Positions 31,336 through 41,922 of a stretch of DNA of 64,000 nt are shown in pieces. A model generated the notes under the pieces. It did no database searches and was not told the DNA's origin. It saw only the letters and a program-made list of their open reading frames with translations. A program made the position numbers and the translations under genes. Location of the stretch: positions 5,174,694 to 5,238,693 of the forward strand of contig NW_020654422.1 of assembly GCF_003589595.1 (NCBI RefSeq), given 5' to 3'. Within the stretch, counting starts at the first letter, position 1. Each line of letters starts with the position of its first letter. Source of the stretch: Hyposmocoma kahamanoa. Taxonomy: Eukaryota > Arthropoda > Insecta > Lepidoptera > Cosmopterigidae.

Positions 31336-31625
31336 TTAAAACAAAGATCGAACACTTAGAAAAAATCCTTCGATCCTGAGTGAAGAAATAGATTTCTCAC
31401 AGATGGTGCTGCGGCAAAAAAGTCGTTCAAAAACCAAAACAAAGGTCTGCAACAAGCACATAGAAAAATTCGTAACGTCCGCTGGTTCATTCTGTGACTT
31501 TAGCATAGAGTTTGGCAGCGGTTTGCTAGAAAATATTGGTTCGAATCCAGCCGGGTCGAAGGATTTTTTTCTAAATGTTCATCTTTGTTTTCATAATTAC
31601 AACAAACTAGTGGAGTAATTTTGCC
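31336..31625 (+). mobile_element. SINE-B copy preceded by an inverted tail fragment
   Basis: 31338-31377 is the B tail in minus orientation (caaagatcgaacacttagaa, aatccttcgatcc). At about 31384 a full plus-sense copy starts (gaaatagatttctcacagat, aaaaagtcgttcaaaaacc, ggttcgaatccagcc and the tail aactagtggagtaatttt). Box A is damaged (gactttagcatagag). This repeats the inverted tail-plus-copy layout seen at 29314-29690. Confidence 0.75.
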
Positions 31626-31639
31626 TGACAACGACCGAC

Positions 31640-31832
31640 TTCCTGGTCTCAAAGGAGGGAATCCTTGTATTATGAGTACCAGAGCAACAGAATTCACTCT
31701 GAAGCACTTCCGAGAACACCCAGACCGGAACCAATTTTAGAAAAGTTCATTTCCCAATTTGGTCCTACCAGAGATCGATCCCGGGGCCTCATCCAGCGCC
31801 CACAACATAAGCCATTGGGCAACCTAGGTCAT
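31640..31832 (-). mobile_element. tRNA-headed SINE, family C
   Basis: Minus-strand reading: head gatgacctaggttgcccaatgg (reversed here), box B-like ggccccgggatcgatctc, body gaccaaattgggaaatgaac and ccggtctgggtgttctcgga, tail aatacaaggattccc. It matches 36548-36722. Confidence 0.75.
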
Positions 31833-32484
31833 CAAATAGTACCGTCTGTTGTAATTTTTCTATGCGCAATACACTTTATAAATATATCGTTATATTTTTG
31901 TAAAACTTTGCAATAAAATGTTATCTCTTTTGCCGTATATTCCTTCGCGTCAGCACGTAGGTTTAGCACGAGCGTTTCCCAGATTGTTTTATCAAAGTTC
32001 AAATAAACGTCAGCTGGGTGCATCGCTCGAGTGCCTCGGCAAACTTGCATCTGCGGAGTGAATGTCAGCGATTCGCACTTCCTACTTGATTTTCTCAGTG
32101 AAATAGAATGTAGTAAATGCGCTGGCGAAACGGAATCAGGGTGGAATCCATCGCGATAGCTGCGAATGAGACGTGAATGACAGGGACGGACTATGAAAAC
32201 GTATGGATTCAATCAGCCGCATTACAGTCACGAAAGTATTATTTCATTTTAAGTAGGAAGATAGGTGATGCTTATATACGAGTATACATAATACGAGCCG
32301 TGAAAGTACAATTTTCACAATGTGACAGCTCACACTTACATAGTTAAATAATGTCCCAATAGACGGACCCTCGCAATATTCCACGTGCTTTTATATGGGG
32401 ATTTGTCTGCTATTAAAATTTAGTAAAAGCAAAATTTTAGTAAAGGTAAAACCAGATACTATTTTTTTATAGTGTGGCTAATTA
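31833..32484. other. no recognised gene; GC-richer patch
   Basis: 31950-32200 has a higher GC content (ggtgcatcgctcgagtgcct, gcgctggcgaaacgg) and a 126-codon minus frame without any motif. It may be a conserved non-coding island or exon remnant; nothing decides. Confidence 0.3.
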
Positions 32485-32485
32485 T

Positions 32486-32520
32486 ATCTTATCTTATCTT
32501 ATCTTATCTTATCTTATCTT
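32486..32520. repeat. (TTATC)n microsatellite
   Basis: About seven perfect ttatc units. Confidence 0.95.
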
Positions 32521-32829
32521 AATTCGCGTACGGGGCATTTGTAGCGTTTCTGAGTCACCCTGAGCCGTGACGTTTACTCTTGACCATGTACAACATGTAA
32601 TAACACACAAATCGACAAGTAAGTTGTTCACATAAATTTCGCTTAATTTACCTTTAATGCAAGGAAACATTTTTGTTCTATACGTGATTTTCCATTTCCT
32701 TCTTATCATGTCGATGTTTCCTTTATTTTAGGACTATATTGACTTTGAATAGTAGTAATACCACTTTTGACTGTGTTGTCCATGGCCGCGTAGAGTTCTT
32801 CACTCGTACAGGTATTAGGGGTGCTGGGG

Positions 32830-33190
32830 CACCGTAGTCACATTGGGTTCATCGCATCTCTGAACCCCCATTTACACATCTTGTCTCCTCACCTGATTGC
32901 GAAGTCGATTCAAGGACTTCCACATGGGCCACTGCAAATCTTAACCTATTGGTAGTTGCTCTTGAGCGATGATGAAGCCAGGTGGTGGGGGTTTTCCTGT
33001 TTTTTTTTTTCAGTGCACACCTAGTAACGGTCGGATGGCCATTTCTGGCCTTTGTGGTGCGCTGGAAACTGTTACGAAATTGATTTATTTTCAGAAAAAC
33101 ATCCAATGTCAATTGAGATAACCAGAGCTGGTTATAGGAGTGAAGGCTCTGTAAGGGGCTGTTGGTCATAAATCGGTTGAAGCGTCTTTA
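32830..33190 (-). other. unrecognised 107-codon frame
   Basis: The minus frame 33169-32849 reads LQSLHSYNQLWLSQLTLDV and TTKARNGHPTVTRCALKKK and is preceded by gcgccgccaaactctttc-type GC-richer DNA on the plus side. It is not an RT or transposase pattern I know. It could be a host exon scrap or an old repeat. Confidence 0.2.
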
Positions 33191-33365
33191 TTGCCAGTGT
33201 GCGCCGCCAAACTCTTTCTTGGCACCCTATGATTTCCCATGCAAAACGAGCACACATAAATACAAACCCTGTTTAAAAATTAAATATTGTTAGACCTTTG
33301 TATTATACCTGTATATTTGTTTGCTGTACATTTCAATAGATTCATTCTATCATATGATTCTCTAT

Positions 33366-33567
33366 TATAGCAATAGAGCTTGTGAAAGAGTCCGTGCATG
33401 GAAGTACAGCCAACTTACCTGTTTCTGCTGGCAAGCAGTAACGTAAGCATTACTGCATTCCAGTTTTGAAGGGTTCTGGTGAAATTACAGGCATATGAGA
33501 CTTATCAACTTACGTCTAAGGGTGACGGGCGCAGTGGCAATCCCGTCACTTGGTCTCATAAAAAAAC
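33366..33567 (+). mobile_element. S1 element with internal deletion
   Basis: Starts agcaatagagcttgtgaaag, has ctggcaagcagtaacgtaag and gggtgacgggcgcagtggca, then jumps directly to atcccgtcacttggtctcat and an A-tail. About 90 bases (the tttaaagctctg region) are deleted. Confidence 0.82.
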
Positions 33568-34031
33568 TTCGAAAAGGCCAAGAGGCCTAAAGTTCATCTC
33601 TGTGTTCGTAGGACGCGGCTGACGTGCGGTAAGCCGATTCAATATTGGCGCGTTCACGATTCGGTCCGAATCAAACGTGACAGGAATGTTGTTCGATATT
33701 TCAGTTTATTCTGCGGCTTTCTGGCTCACGTTGCAAATATTCCGTCTACCGCAAAGATTGTAGCGGTGTCCCATTCGTGGTTTCATTCCGAATCTCGAAT
33801 AAATCTAAGCACGACTGCTTCTGGGATGATTGAGGGATATTCATACTGGGAATAGATAACAACTTCACAGAGGACTTATCAAAATTGAAAATATAGGCTA
33901 TGCACTAAATTACGTTAAATTACGTACAAATAGAATTGATATACCATTCGTACAGATCAAAGCATCAGGTTTCAAAACCATGCTGAATAGGTGAACTACG
34001 TGTGAAATAACTATTTTTAATATATAAAGTT
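33568..34031. other. no recognised feature
   Basis: 33600-33830 is GC-richer (ggacgcggctgacgtgcgg) and not repeated in the window; the remainder is AT-rich. Confidence 0.3.
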
Positions 34032-34212
34032 CTTAAGTTTTCGCGATTGTTACACATAAGAAATGAAACTATTTTTTCGGAAGTTCTAAATCGCGTGTAT
34101 TTATTATACATAACCAAGCCAACGTTTCGAGGCTTTTACAGGTCCCATGGTCACGTCTGGTTGGTCTGACTGTTCATGAGATTTATATCCAAAAAAAAAT
34201 AGTTTCATTTTC
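34032..34212 (+). repeat. dispersed repeat R3
   Basis: taagttttcgcgattgttac, gaaatgaaactattttttcg, aagccaacgtttcgaggct, tttacaggtcccatggtcac and the end aaatagtttcatttt. The inverted ends are the same as in the copy at 18930. Confidence 0.72.
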
Positions 34213-34650
34213 CACATTTTTATTTTAATAAATTTAGAATAATACATTAATTTTGTTGTTGTTTTCGATTGTATATAAATTTAAACTCACAATTTTGAAT
34301 TTAATGAATGTGTTTTGAATGAATACTGTTCAGTGAATTCTATTCAGTTCTAAAAAAACATGTAAATTGTCGTCGTAAATCGGCAAATTTGTAGTGGATA
34401 ATTTTTATTAAACAAAAACGTGTACAATTGTAACTTTTGCCTGTAATAATTGTAAAATATAATAAGTATTTTATAGTTATTTTATAATATAATATTTATC
34501 TGAAAAATAGTGTAAATTAACACCTGTCAAGTGAATTTCATCATCTCATCATCGCTATTCAACTTTAGAAATTGTGTAAATTTACAATTACAATTCATTT
34601 GCAAATTAAAATTTTCTTTGGAAATTGTAACCTATATATTTTGTTTTATA

Positions 34651-34945
34651 ATATGGAGTGTCTGGACGAGCAAGTCGTGTGCCTGATGGTAAGCTACACG
34701 CCTGTCCATAACAGTTACAGTACCACTCAGAGCTTCAAATTGCAAAGATCTGAGGGGCACTACCACTGCGCCTGTCAACCTGAGACATAGGTTGGCAAGT
34801 CTCACGTGCCTGTAACTTCACCAGCATCTTTCAAAACCGGAACACAGTAATGCTTCACAATAACTGCTTGGCGGCAGAAGTAGGTAACTTGTAGCATGTT
34901 CTTCCCTGGACGAACTCTTTCACAAGGAGCTCTACTGCTAATCAA
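34651..34945 (-). mobile_element. S1 SINE-like element
   Basis: Complete minus-sense copy without an obvious A-tail: gacgagcaagtcgtgtgcct, gcaaagatctgaggggcact, aactgcttggcggcagaagt and gaactctttcacaaggagc. Confidence 0.85.
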
Positions 34946-35335
34946 AATCGACACACAGTAATGTATAATTGTAAAAAAATTATATTGTTTATTGTAACTA
35001 GGTTAAAGGCATTTTATGCATATTTATTGGCATTTATTTTTATCGTTTACTTTTGAAATATCAATCGGCACATCCCGTTTCCAATAAGCAAGTATTGAAT
35101 ATTGCAACGTGCGGCGTTTTGTGGTGCTAATGAGTCCTTAATAGTGGCGCTCATTGCGGTGTCTAATTGCCACGCGCATTAGTCCGCGTCGCCCGCGCTG
35201 CATGCGCCCATGCGACTTTCACTAATTGATGCTTGCTTGTGTGGATGGAAATATTTTTTAATTATTCTGATGGCACATATATGCGATCGAGTTTCACAAC
35301 GCGTGATTACTTCGGTTTGCAATTTTGTGTTTATG

Positions 35336-35400
35336 CAGAAATAGGTAAGGCGGCAGTACTTCCCTGGACGAACTCTTTCACAAATAGCTCTACTATTACT
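35336..35400 (-). mobile_element. S1 element, 5' fragment
   Basis: Only the promoter-proximal end of S1 in minus orientation: aggtaaggcggcagtacttc, cctggacgaactctttcaca and agctctactatta. Confidence 0.75.
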
Positions 35401-35756
35401 AAAAAGTGCTTTTATCATAAATCATAAATATAATACGAATTATATGAAAAATTACGTTTACGTGAAATTTTATATCTCTCCTACTGAGGCATAAAAACCC
35501 GACTAAATTCGTTCGTACTATCTTTTCTATTCTATTTTTTGGTGATAGTTTGTGACTATAGTTTCGCTTGTGTTATTTATTTTATTAATTTTATGCGGAG
35601 GGATGGTGGTATAATTAACTGCATGAAAAAATATTTAACAAAAGCGCAACAATTTTGCACGATTTAACCTTCACTGGGTTCGCGGAGTAGCAAATTAATT
35701 TACTTCCATTTTTATTAACATGGACTATTAATTATCTATTAATTAAGTTGGGTATC

Positions 35757-36012
35757 ATTTTCGAAGTATTTGGGGGTCCTCATTCCAAATATAGCACTTA
35801 TTTCCAAATCCAAGATGGCGGACACAATTTTTTCGAAGTTTTTTTTTTTCGAGGTATTTGAAGATGCTCATTACGAATACGGCACTCATTTCTAAATCCA
35901 AAATGGCAGGCACGATTTTTCAAATAATGGCGAGTTGGGTATCGTTTTCGTGATATTTGGGGGTGCTCATTACGAATATAGCACTTGTTTGTAAATCCAA
36001 GATGGCGGACGG
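35757..36012. repeat. three-unit imperfect tandem repeat
   Basis: Three copies of a unit of about 80-100 bases: (gt)atttgggggt(c/g)ctcatt, (a)cgaatatagcactta, tttctaaatccaagatggcg, gacacgatttttt. Starts are near 35764, 35857 and 35970. Copies are diverged and partly truncated. Coding potential is not supported. Confidence 0.75.
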
Positions 36013-36547
36013 ATGGATAATTTAAACAAATTACTAGTTTATTATAAATGTTACTATACACACACTGTACAAGAAAATCAATATCTATGAAACACTGACA
36101 AAATTCTGCATTCGAATTTCTAAACCTATGACACCATTGACTTACAATTATATGGACGTCGGGTCCGCGCTAAAAAGTGTCCGCACTTGTAAGGCGCTAA
36201 AATCGTATACAGAGCGCGACACTCCGCTTTAGTCTTCATTTGTTCGACTGACAGCGCGATACTGCGATGACATTACAATTTAAATTTCGAATAGGTTGAC
36301 TTGGGACATTTTTTTCGTGGTTTTTGTATTAGACCCGTCGTCCATTTATTTGTAAGTCAATGTATGACACAATTATTTTGCATTTTTTTCAAAACATCCG
36401 ATTCTGAAGTTGACCTATACTAACAAAGGTTATTCATATTTTTGCTATTACTACTTTTCACTGTAAGTTATACCTTATTTCCGCTATATACGATTTGCAA
36501 ATATTTTATTTTAACAAAACGTCACATCAGTTACCTAGCCTTAAACT

Positions 36548-36722
36548 AGGAAATTCCCTATACTATGACTACCAGAGCAACGGAATTCTCTTCGGGGCAA
36601 CACCCGAAACACCCAGACCAGAACAATTTAGAAAATTTCCTTTCCTATATTGGTCCTACCAGGAATCGAACCCGAGGCCTCCGCATCTAGCGCCCACAGT
36701 TCAAACCGTTAGGCCAGGAGGT
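36548..36722 (-). mobile_element. tRNA-headed SINE, family C
   Basis: Minus-strand reading: aacctcctggcctaacgg head, box-B region ggcctcgggttcgattcct, ggtaggaccaatatagg body, tctgggtgtttcggg, tail atagggaatttcc. Confidence 0.78.
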
Positions 36723-36727
36723 TTTTT

Positions 36728-37150
36728 TTAAATTAAATGTACTTACACTTGACCCCTACCTAGCTCTGGAGCAAAGATAGGATCTACTATGGAACGAGCT
36801 TGCCGAGATGATGCCTATTCAATCGCACCTTAAAGATTCTCGGGTTATATGTGCTTGCAGGCAGGGAATTCCATTCCTAGGCTGTGCGTTTAATAAAAGA
36901 TGATAAAAAGCGCTTGGTGCTTAGTCGTATAAAACTTGGTATGAAAAGAGAAATTTGACCTTTTTAAATTTAGCAATGAGAAAAAGCAAATAAAAAAGAT
37001 CGGTGAGGCAAAAAGGCACTATTACGAAAGGGCTTAGGCCCTGATTACCGAGTTGCAGCTGAAGCCGATCCGATATGAGAAACATTACTTTCCGCCATAA
37101 AATAGGTGTAGATGGAACCCGGCAATTCAATCGTCGATACAAAACGTTTT
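36728..37150 (-). mobile_element. 3' end of another Jockey-like LINE (J-related)
   Basis: On the minus strand (about 36915-36785): SSFIKRTA, then a stop in place of the first residue of EWNSLPA, then TYNPRIFKVRLNRHHLGKLVP and stop. This is the W-N-SLPA C-terminal block of Jockey-like pol proteins. Sequence above 36920 is decayed and only tentatively part of it. It differs from the family J copies elsewhere. Confidence 0.65.
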
Positions 37151-38448
37151 ATTCTTACGTCAAGATGAGGCGAGCCGTTGTTAGGGTCACAATTTCTCGG
37201 ATGACGTGGGTTACTCAAAGGAAGACGTTGCGAGAGTTCGCCCTTACCATTTGTTATTTTAGAAAAAAACTGTTTCGGCTAAATTCTGTCGTACCCAAAT
37301 CCGGTTTAAATCCTACATATTTCCGGTAAAGGAGTGGTGATATTTCAAAACATCAAAAGCTCTTGTGTTTGCAAGTAACACGTGACATTACAATGGACAT
37401 GTAATAAAAAACCTTTTCAGGAAATATTTATAAAGAAATTATAGTTTTTTCCTGAATCGATAGTGTTGTGTAAAGACAAAATGTACATACCATTGACAGT
37501 AGGCAATATATGTTACGGTTCGCCTGCCGGTCCCCCCATTACGACACTAGACAGTGGTGTGAGCGCACATATCGTACGCGTATGTGAAATAAACAAACGT
37601 TATTTTATTGAGCTATCTCTGTACTGTCACAGGAAGATTTAGTTTTACGTCATTTTATTAATACTTGTAGTTACCTGGTTGACCTTTCAGTCTACTGGAG
37701 CCTTGGAAACTGAAAACTTCGATCATGGTACCAGCAGAATTAATGCTGACATTAAATTGAACAATCACGTAATATAACAGATAAATAAGCCTTTTTAACT
37801 ACATTACATGTTAATGTATCCCTTAAAATTACATATTATATACAACCTCAATTAAAAGTGGAATTACATAAAAATGTGTTTTTAAAAACGTATGTTTTAT
37901 ATATTCATATTTTTGTTTGAATATTTGCCTTTTGCTTAAAACAATGCAATAACTTTGAATTGATTTCAATCATAATATAATAAAATGTTTCTACTAAGTT
38001 TAAAAAATACTAGTAAAATTTTTTTTACTACTATTTTGTATATTATAAATTGTTGTCAATGAGGAAAACAAAATGGGAATAGTAAAAATTTTTTATTTGA
38101 AGTCTTATCCAAAATAAGGTTACAAAATAATGAGACTTGAGACTTTTTATTTTTAAACTTTAGCTTTTATATTTGGTTAAACCGGATTTTTTTTACTCCT
38201 TACCTGTTGTTCTTTTTGTTGTTCCTTACCTGTGTTGGTTAAAGGCCTCACTCGTATCTTATTAATCCCGGCCATGGGCAACATATGGCCAGTTCTACTT
38301 CGAGTCTAAATCGTCTCACCATCGCCGACGTGGTCTACCGGTTCACTGTTTTGAGTTATGGGGTTCAGATCACAAGTTGGCCGTGTAGAGACAACATGGT
38401 GGAATGGGGATATATCCCCCATGGCGGATCCCCCACGCAAAGTTTAAT
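37151..38448. other. no recognised gene
   Basis: Mostly AT-rich. 37075-37329 has an 84-codon plus frame rich in basic residues without motif. 38225-38430 is GC-richer, with ggccatgggcaacatatggc and a small palindrome (ggggatatatcccc, about 38406-38419), and directly precedes SINE-A copy b. Confidence 0.3.
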
Positions 38449-38650
38449 AATGATTAATAACGCACACACTCAACATAACCCGCACCTGGAAAACCCTGCG
38501 TCGCGGGTGCCATGGACACACACATAAACAACCACAACTTACATCCAGGCTTACGAGAGAAATAAAAGTAGGCCATACATATATTTCTCCCGGCCCGGGA
38601 ATCGAACCTGGGACCTCAGCGTGGCAGTCCGGCATGGTAACCGTTCGGTT
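38449..38650 (-). mobile_element. tRNA-headed SINE, family A, copy b
   Basis: Matches copy a over its body and box B (cgaacctgggacctc complement). The extreme head is altered: after accgttcggttacg about 46 foreign bases come before tagttgaagatag. It lies directly beside the target SINE-A copy (d) of the LOA element. Confidence 0.83.
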
Positions 38651-38716
38651 ACGTTCTGCTGGACTTTTGCCGAGCTGCCAGTGACCAAATTTGTGCGCCG
38701 TAGTTGAAGATAGGTA

Positions 38717-38748
38717 GAATAATAATAATAATAATAACGCGTACACAC
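38717..38748 (-). mobile_element. tail of SINE-A copy d (separated by LOA insertion)
   Basis: An AAT run followed by aacgcgtacacac (38736-38748). The same 13 bases occur at 44562-44574 and continue there into the SINE-A body, showing this is the 3' tail of that copy. Confidence 0.8.
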
Positions 38749-39381
38749 GGGGTGTGTTAGTTGTTCCACCTCCACGCGTGCGAAGTTCTTGAGCAGTCTG
38801 TGATGACATGTTGTCACAGAATGCCCAAGGATGTAGCCGGTACACCCTGGGGCCAACATTAACAACTCTCGGCTTCAGTCTGAGTCTTATCAGTGAGGGC
38901 GCGAAGCGATCAACACGGCCCGGCCATGTATTTACGAGGGTGGATCATGGCAAGTGGTGGGCGGTCTTAACCTACACCCTCCTGCGTTCATGCCTACGCA
39001 GTTGAGCGCCGTATGCAGGGATGAAGGAATCTTGGAGGGTTGAGCCCGAGCGGGGTGGGACCCCGGCAAGCAATACGCCCGATCTTTGGCCCTGATTTCC
39101 TGCTAAACGGTAGCCCTGTGACTAGCCAACACAGGGAAACGGCAAATTGTCCCGTCAGAGGGCCACAGACGAGGTGTGGGGTGAGTATGTGCGGAACACC
39201 TGGCTGACTTTGATCGGGTCAGCCAGCCGCACATTTCGAGCCCCCGATGTCGCGCAGTGAGCTCCCAACCTCTGCACCTATACTCTCTTGATAATCCTGG
39301 TGTCCCGAATGGGACATCCCCAAAGGTGCAGGCTCCGTGGTGGGTGGGAAATCAGGAGAGTGAACACAAGAACAATGAATT
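38749..39381 (+). promoter_or_regulatory. 5' UTR of the LOA element
   Basis: About 630 bases of GC-rich non-coding DNA from the target duplication to the first ATG of ORF1. Non-LTR elements carry an internal promoter here; no specific box was identified by eye. Confidence 0.55.
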
Positions 39382-40823
39382 ATGGATTCTACCGATCAAT
39401 CAAAACTTACCAATCACTCAAAACCGGTGGTACTGGAGGGGAAACCCAAAAGTGCCCCATCAAGCACAAAATCAAACACAGAACAGCGCCCTACGGTGAG
39501 TGGTAGGCCAAAGGGGAAACCCCAAGGCCAACCGCGTACCGATGCCGGTGCTGGTCCAACACCAGCGGTAGTGGCCCGAGCCTCGTGCTCCGTGGTCCCC
39601 GCTCAGACACCTGGCTCTGCATCGCAGAACCCAACGCACGCAGCCCTTGAGGCAGGGTGGACTCTGGTGAGTCGCAAGCCCAAAACCACGGCACCCATCC
39701 GTATGGAAGGGGAAAGTGGCCAGGGCAAGCGACCACCTCCAGCTCCCAGTGGGAGCAGGGGACGCCCTGCCCGAAAGAACAAACGGAGTCGGCTCCGAGA
39801 GCGCGAGCGACTTCGAAACGCGAGCAACACCCAGCAGAAGGAGAGAGAGGCGAGGCCCCCAGTGGCTAACGGGGTGGTTCTGGGACCGCACCAAAGCGGC
39901 TCTCTAGACCAGACTCGCAACCCCCTGGAACCCCCCTCCCTTCTAAGAGCAAACCGGCGGACAAGGCGCAGAGGTCCTCGACCAATGCCAAACGGGCACG
40001 CCTCGATGAGATGATCTCTCCAAGAGGCGAGCACAAGCGGCAGAAAGTTGAAAGGCCCGCCCAGAATAAATATGCTGACACCATACAGGAAGCCCTATGT
40101 GAACTCCTCGCTTAAGGAGCTGAGGAATGCGGCGAGGCTGACGTCGGCCTACAGTTTCGGGGAAATCCCGTCTACGGCGATGGAGTCTTGAAACTGTGGT
40201 GTCACGACAAGGCCACTTTCCAGTGGCTGGAGGACGCCGTCAGCACCATCAGGCTGCCATCGGGGGAGTCCCTCTCATTGAAAAATGGAGTGGAGGCTCC
40301 CCGGAGGGTGGTCTGTGGACTTGTACTCCCCGGAAAATGGGAGGATGCGCGCCGAATAGGTCGCATCTTCAAGTGGCAAAACAAGTGGGCGGAGGCTCAC
40401 CGTTGGCTGGTCCACAAGCTGAATCAGCAACGTGGGCATACCTTCGTGGTAGTGAGCCTCCCTGAAGATCTGGTCCCCACTGTCCTGGAGCATGGCCGGC
40501 GCTTCACATTTCAGCTGGGCACGGTCTACCTGAGATTCAGGTCGAAAAGGAGCCTCTACACTGACGCGCCTCCCGAAAACATGTCCACAACATCACAGGA
40601 CACAGGACGAATGGATGTTTCCCCGGAGCCCTCTACCTCCTCTGATATCACCAGGGAAGGAAAAGGGCCCTCCCCGATCCCTGACCCTGTGGACACCGAC
40701 GAATGCCCGGCGGTGTCCGTTAGCGACGACGAGTGTGCGTTGGGGATGGGAGACATCCGATTGAGCGAGGACGAGGGCGTGGAGCTGCTGTCTGGTGATG
40801 GCGGTATCCCCTTCGCTCAATAA
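39382..40823 (+). pseudogene. LOA ORF1 protein (nucleic-acid-binding, DUF4780-like), broken
   Basis: First segment (39382-40014): a Pro/Gly/Arg-rich N-terminus starting MDSTDQSKLTNHSKPVVLEG with AGWTLVSRKPK and a basic SRLRERERLRNASN region. A one-base shift near 39930 moves the frame, which continues KAQRSSTNAKRARLDEM and QNKYADTIQEALC up to an in-frame TAA (40113). The same frame goes on with QFRGNPVYGDGVLKLWCHDK, TFQWLEDAVSTI, VCGLVLPGKWEDARRIGRIF, KWQNKWAEAHRWLV and an acidic tail to the stop at 40821. The middle resembles the DUF4780 domain in ORF1 proteins of such LINEs (from memory, not searched). A role in binding element RNA is inferred from the family. Confidence 0.8.
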
Positions 40824-41486
40824 ACTGCAAGTCGTCCAGAGCAACCTCCACCACAGCCAGGCCGCAACGGTTCAGCTCCGGAAATGGTTTGAGGAAAACA
40901 ACACACTCAGATAAACCACGAACTTGCATCTACTACTCTAATAATTTACATGTACAGCCACTAACAGAATTCTGTTCCAGAGACCTGTGTGCCGTCAAGC
41001 TTTTAGCTGACAAGGCCTACCTGAACCGTACCACCACCGCAGGAAATGGAACGGCTAATCATGTACTGCGAGCAGAACGGCCAGCATATCGTCGTGGCTA
41101 CTGACTCCAATGCCCACCATCCGTTGTGGGGCATGGAACTCACAAATGACAGAGGTAAGAACCTAACAGAATACTTATTCACAACTAACCTTCAAATCCT
41201 TAATAAAGGTACTGTACCAACCTTCGTAAATAAAAGATGCAGGACGATTATAGACCTAACCCTAGCATCAGAAGGAGCAGTAAATCTTGTCCAAGACTGG
41301 CACGTGTCCGAAGAAGCATCCTTCTCGGACCACAGATGGATAAGATTTAGCTTAGAAACAGCTATCAAAGAACAACAACCGAAACGGAATCCCCGAAAAA
41401 CCGATCGTAAAGTACACACTGACAAACTACACCAGAGCCTGGGGGAAACGGGCAGACTGCTGGACACAACACACATAGAAACATAG
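40824..41486 (+). pseudogene. LOA endonuclease domain, internally deleted
   Basis: ORF2 starts as KLQVVQSNLHHSQAATVQLR (about 40823), the usual beginning of the AP-like endonuclease. A deletion after FEENNT (about 40912) removes the part with the catalytic glutamate. RTCIYYSNNLHVQPLTEF and CAVKLL follow, and after a second gap the C-terminal half is intact: HIVVATDSNAHHPLWG, LQILNKGTVPTFV, IIDLTLASEGAVNL and FSDHRWIRFSLET. The DSNAHH and SDHRWI motifs carry catalytic Asp/Asn and His residues. An in-frame TAG at 41484 interrupts the protein. The element could not nick DNA with this enzyme. Confidence 0.82.
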
Positions 41487-41922
41487 GTTAAAGAACTAAC
41501 ATCAAACATAGTGAACAGCTATAACTCTGCATGCCCACTGAGTGACTCAGCCCCGCGACAAGGCCAACACTGGTGGGGGCCTGAGCTTGAGAGGCTTCGA
41601 AGAAGGGTAAGGAGACGTTTCAATAGAGCAATGAACACATGCGCGGATGAGGACTGGGAAAACTACAAGACGGCCAAATCCAAACTAAAAGCGCATATGG
41701 TTCAAGAGCACCGCGTCATGGCGAGGCTACTGCGGGAACATTACATCTTGTGCACAAGCGAACAGAATAAGGAAAATCCTAGGCAACTCAAATTCAACTA
41801 AGTTAGGTTCAATACGCAAAATAGACAACACATACACAACTTCCCCTGCGGAAACGGAGAGAACCCTACTGGAAACACATTTCCCAGGATGTAGGTTCGT
41901 CCAAGACGACAGGTGCGAAGAA
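41487..41922 (+). pseudogene. LOA endonuclease-RT linker
   Basis: Same frame as the endonuclease after the stop: ELTSNIVNSYNSACPLSD, GQHWWGPELERLRRRVRRRF and WENYKTAKSKLKAHMV, typical of the linker in LOA/R1-like proteins. It is damaged after about 41735 (deletion or shift) before IRKIDNTYTTSPAETERTLL resumes in another frame. Confidence 0.75.

Noticed and set aside
32849..33169. A LINE or host gene at the 107-codon minus frame
   Set aside because: No motif could be named; kept only as an unrecognised frame with low confidence.
37511..37640. A possible solo LTR (tgttacggttcgcctgccgg ... aaataaac ... ctgtactgtcaca)
   Set aside because: No target duplication, no second copy and too short for most LTRs; similarity of ends is weak.
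39472..40084. Several long minus-strand frames (up to 143 codons) opposite LOA ORF1
   Set aside because: They are antisense shadows of a GC-rich coding region; the plus strand has the known domain order.
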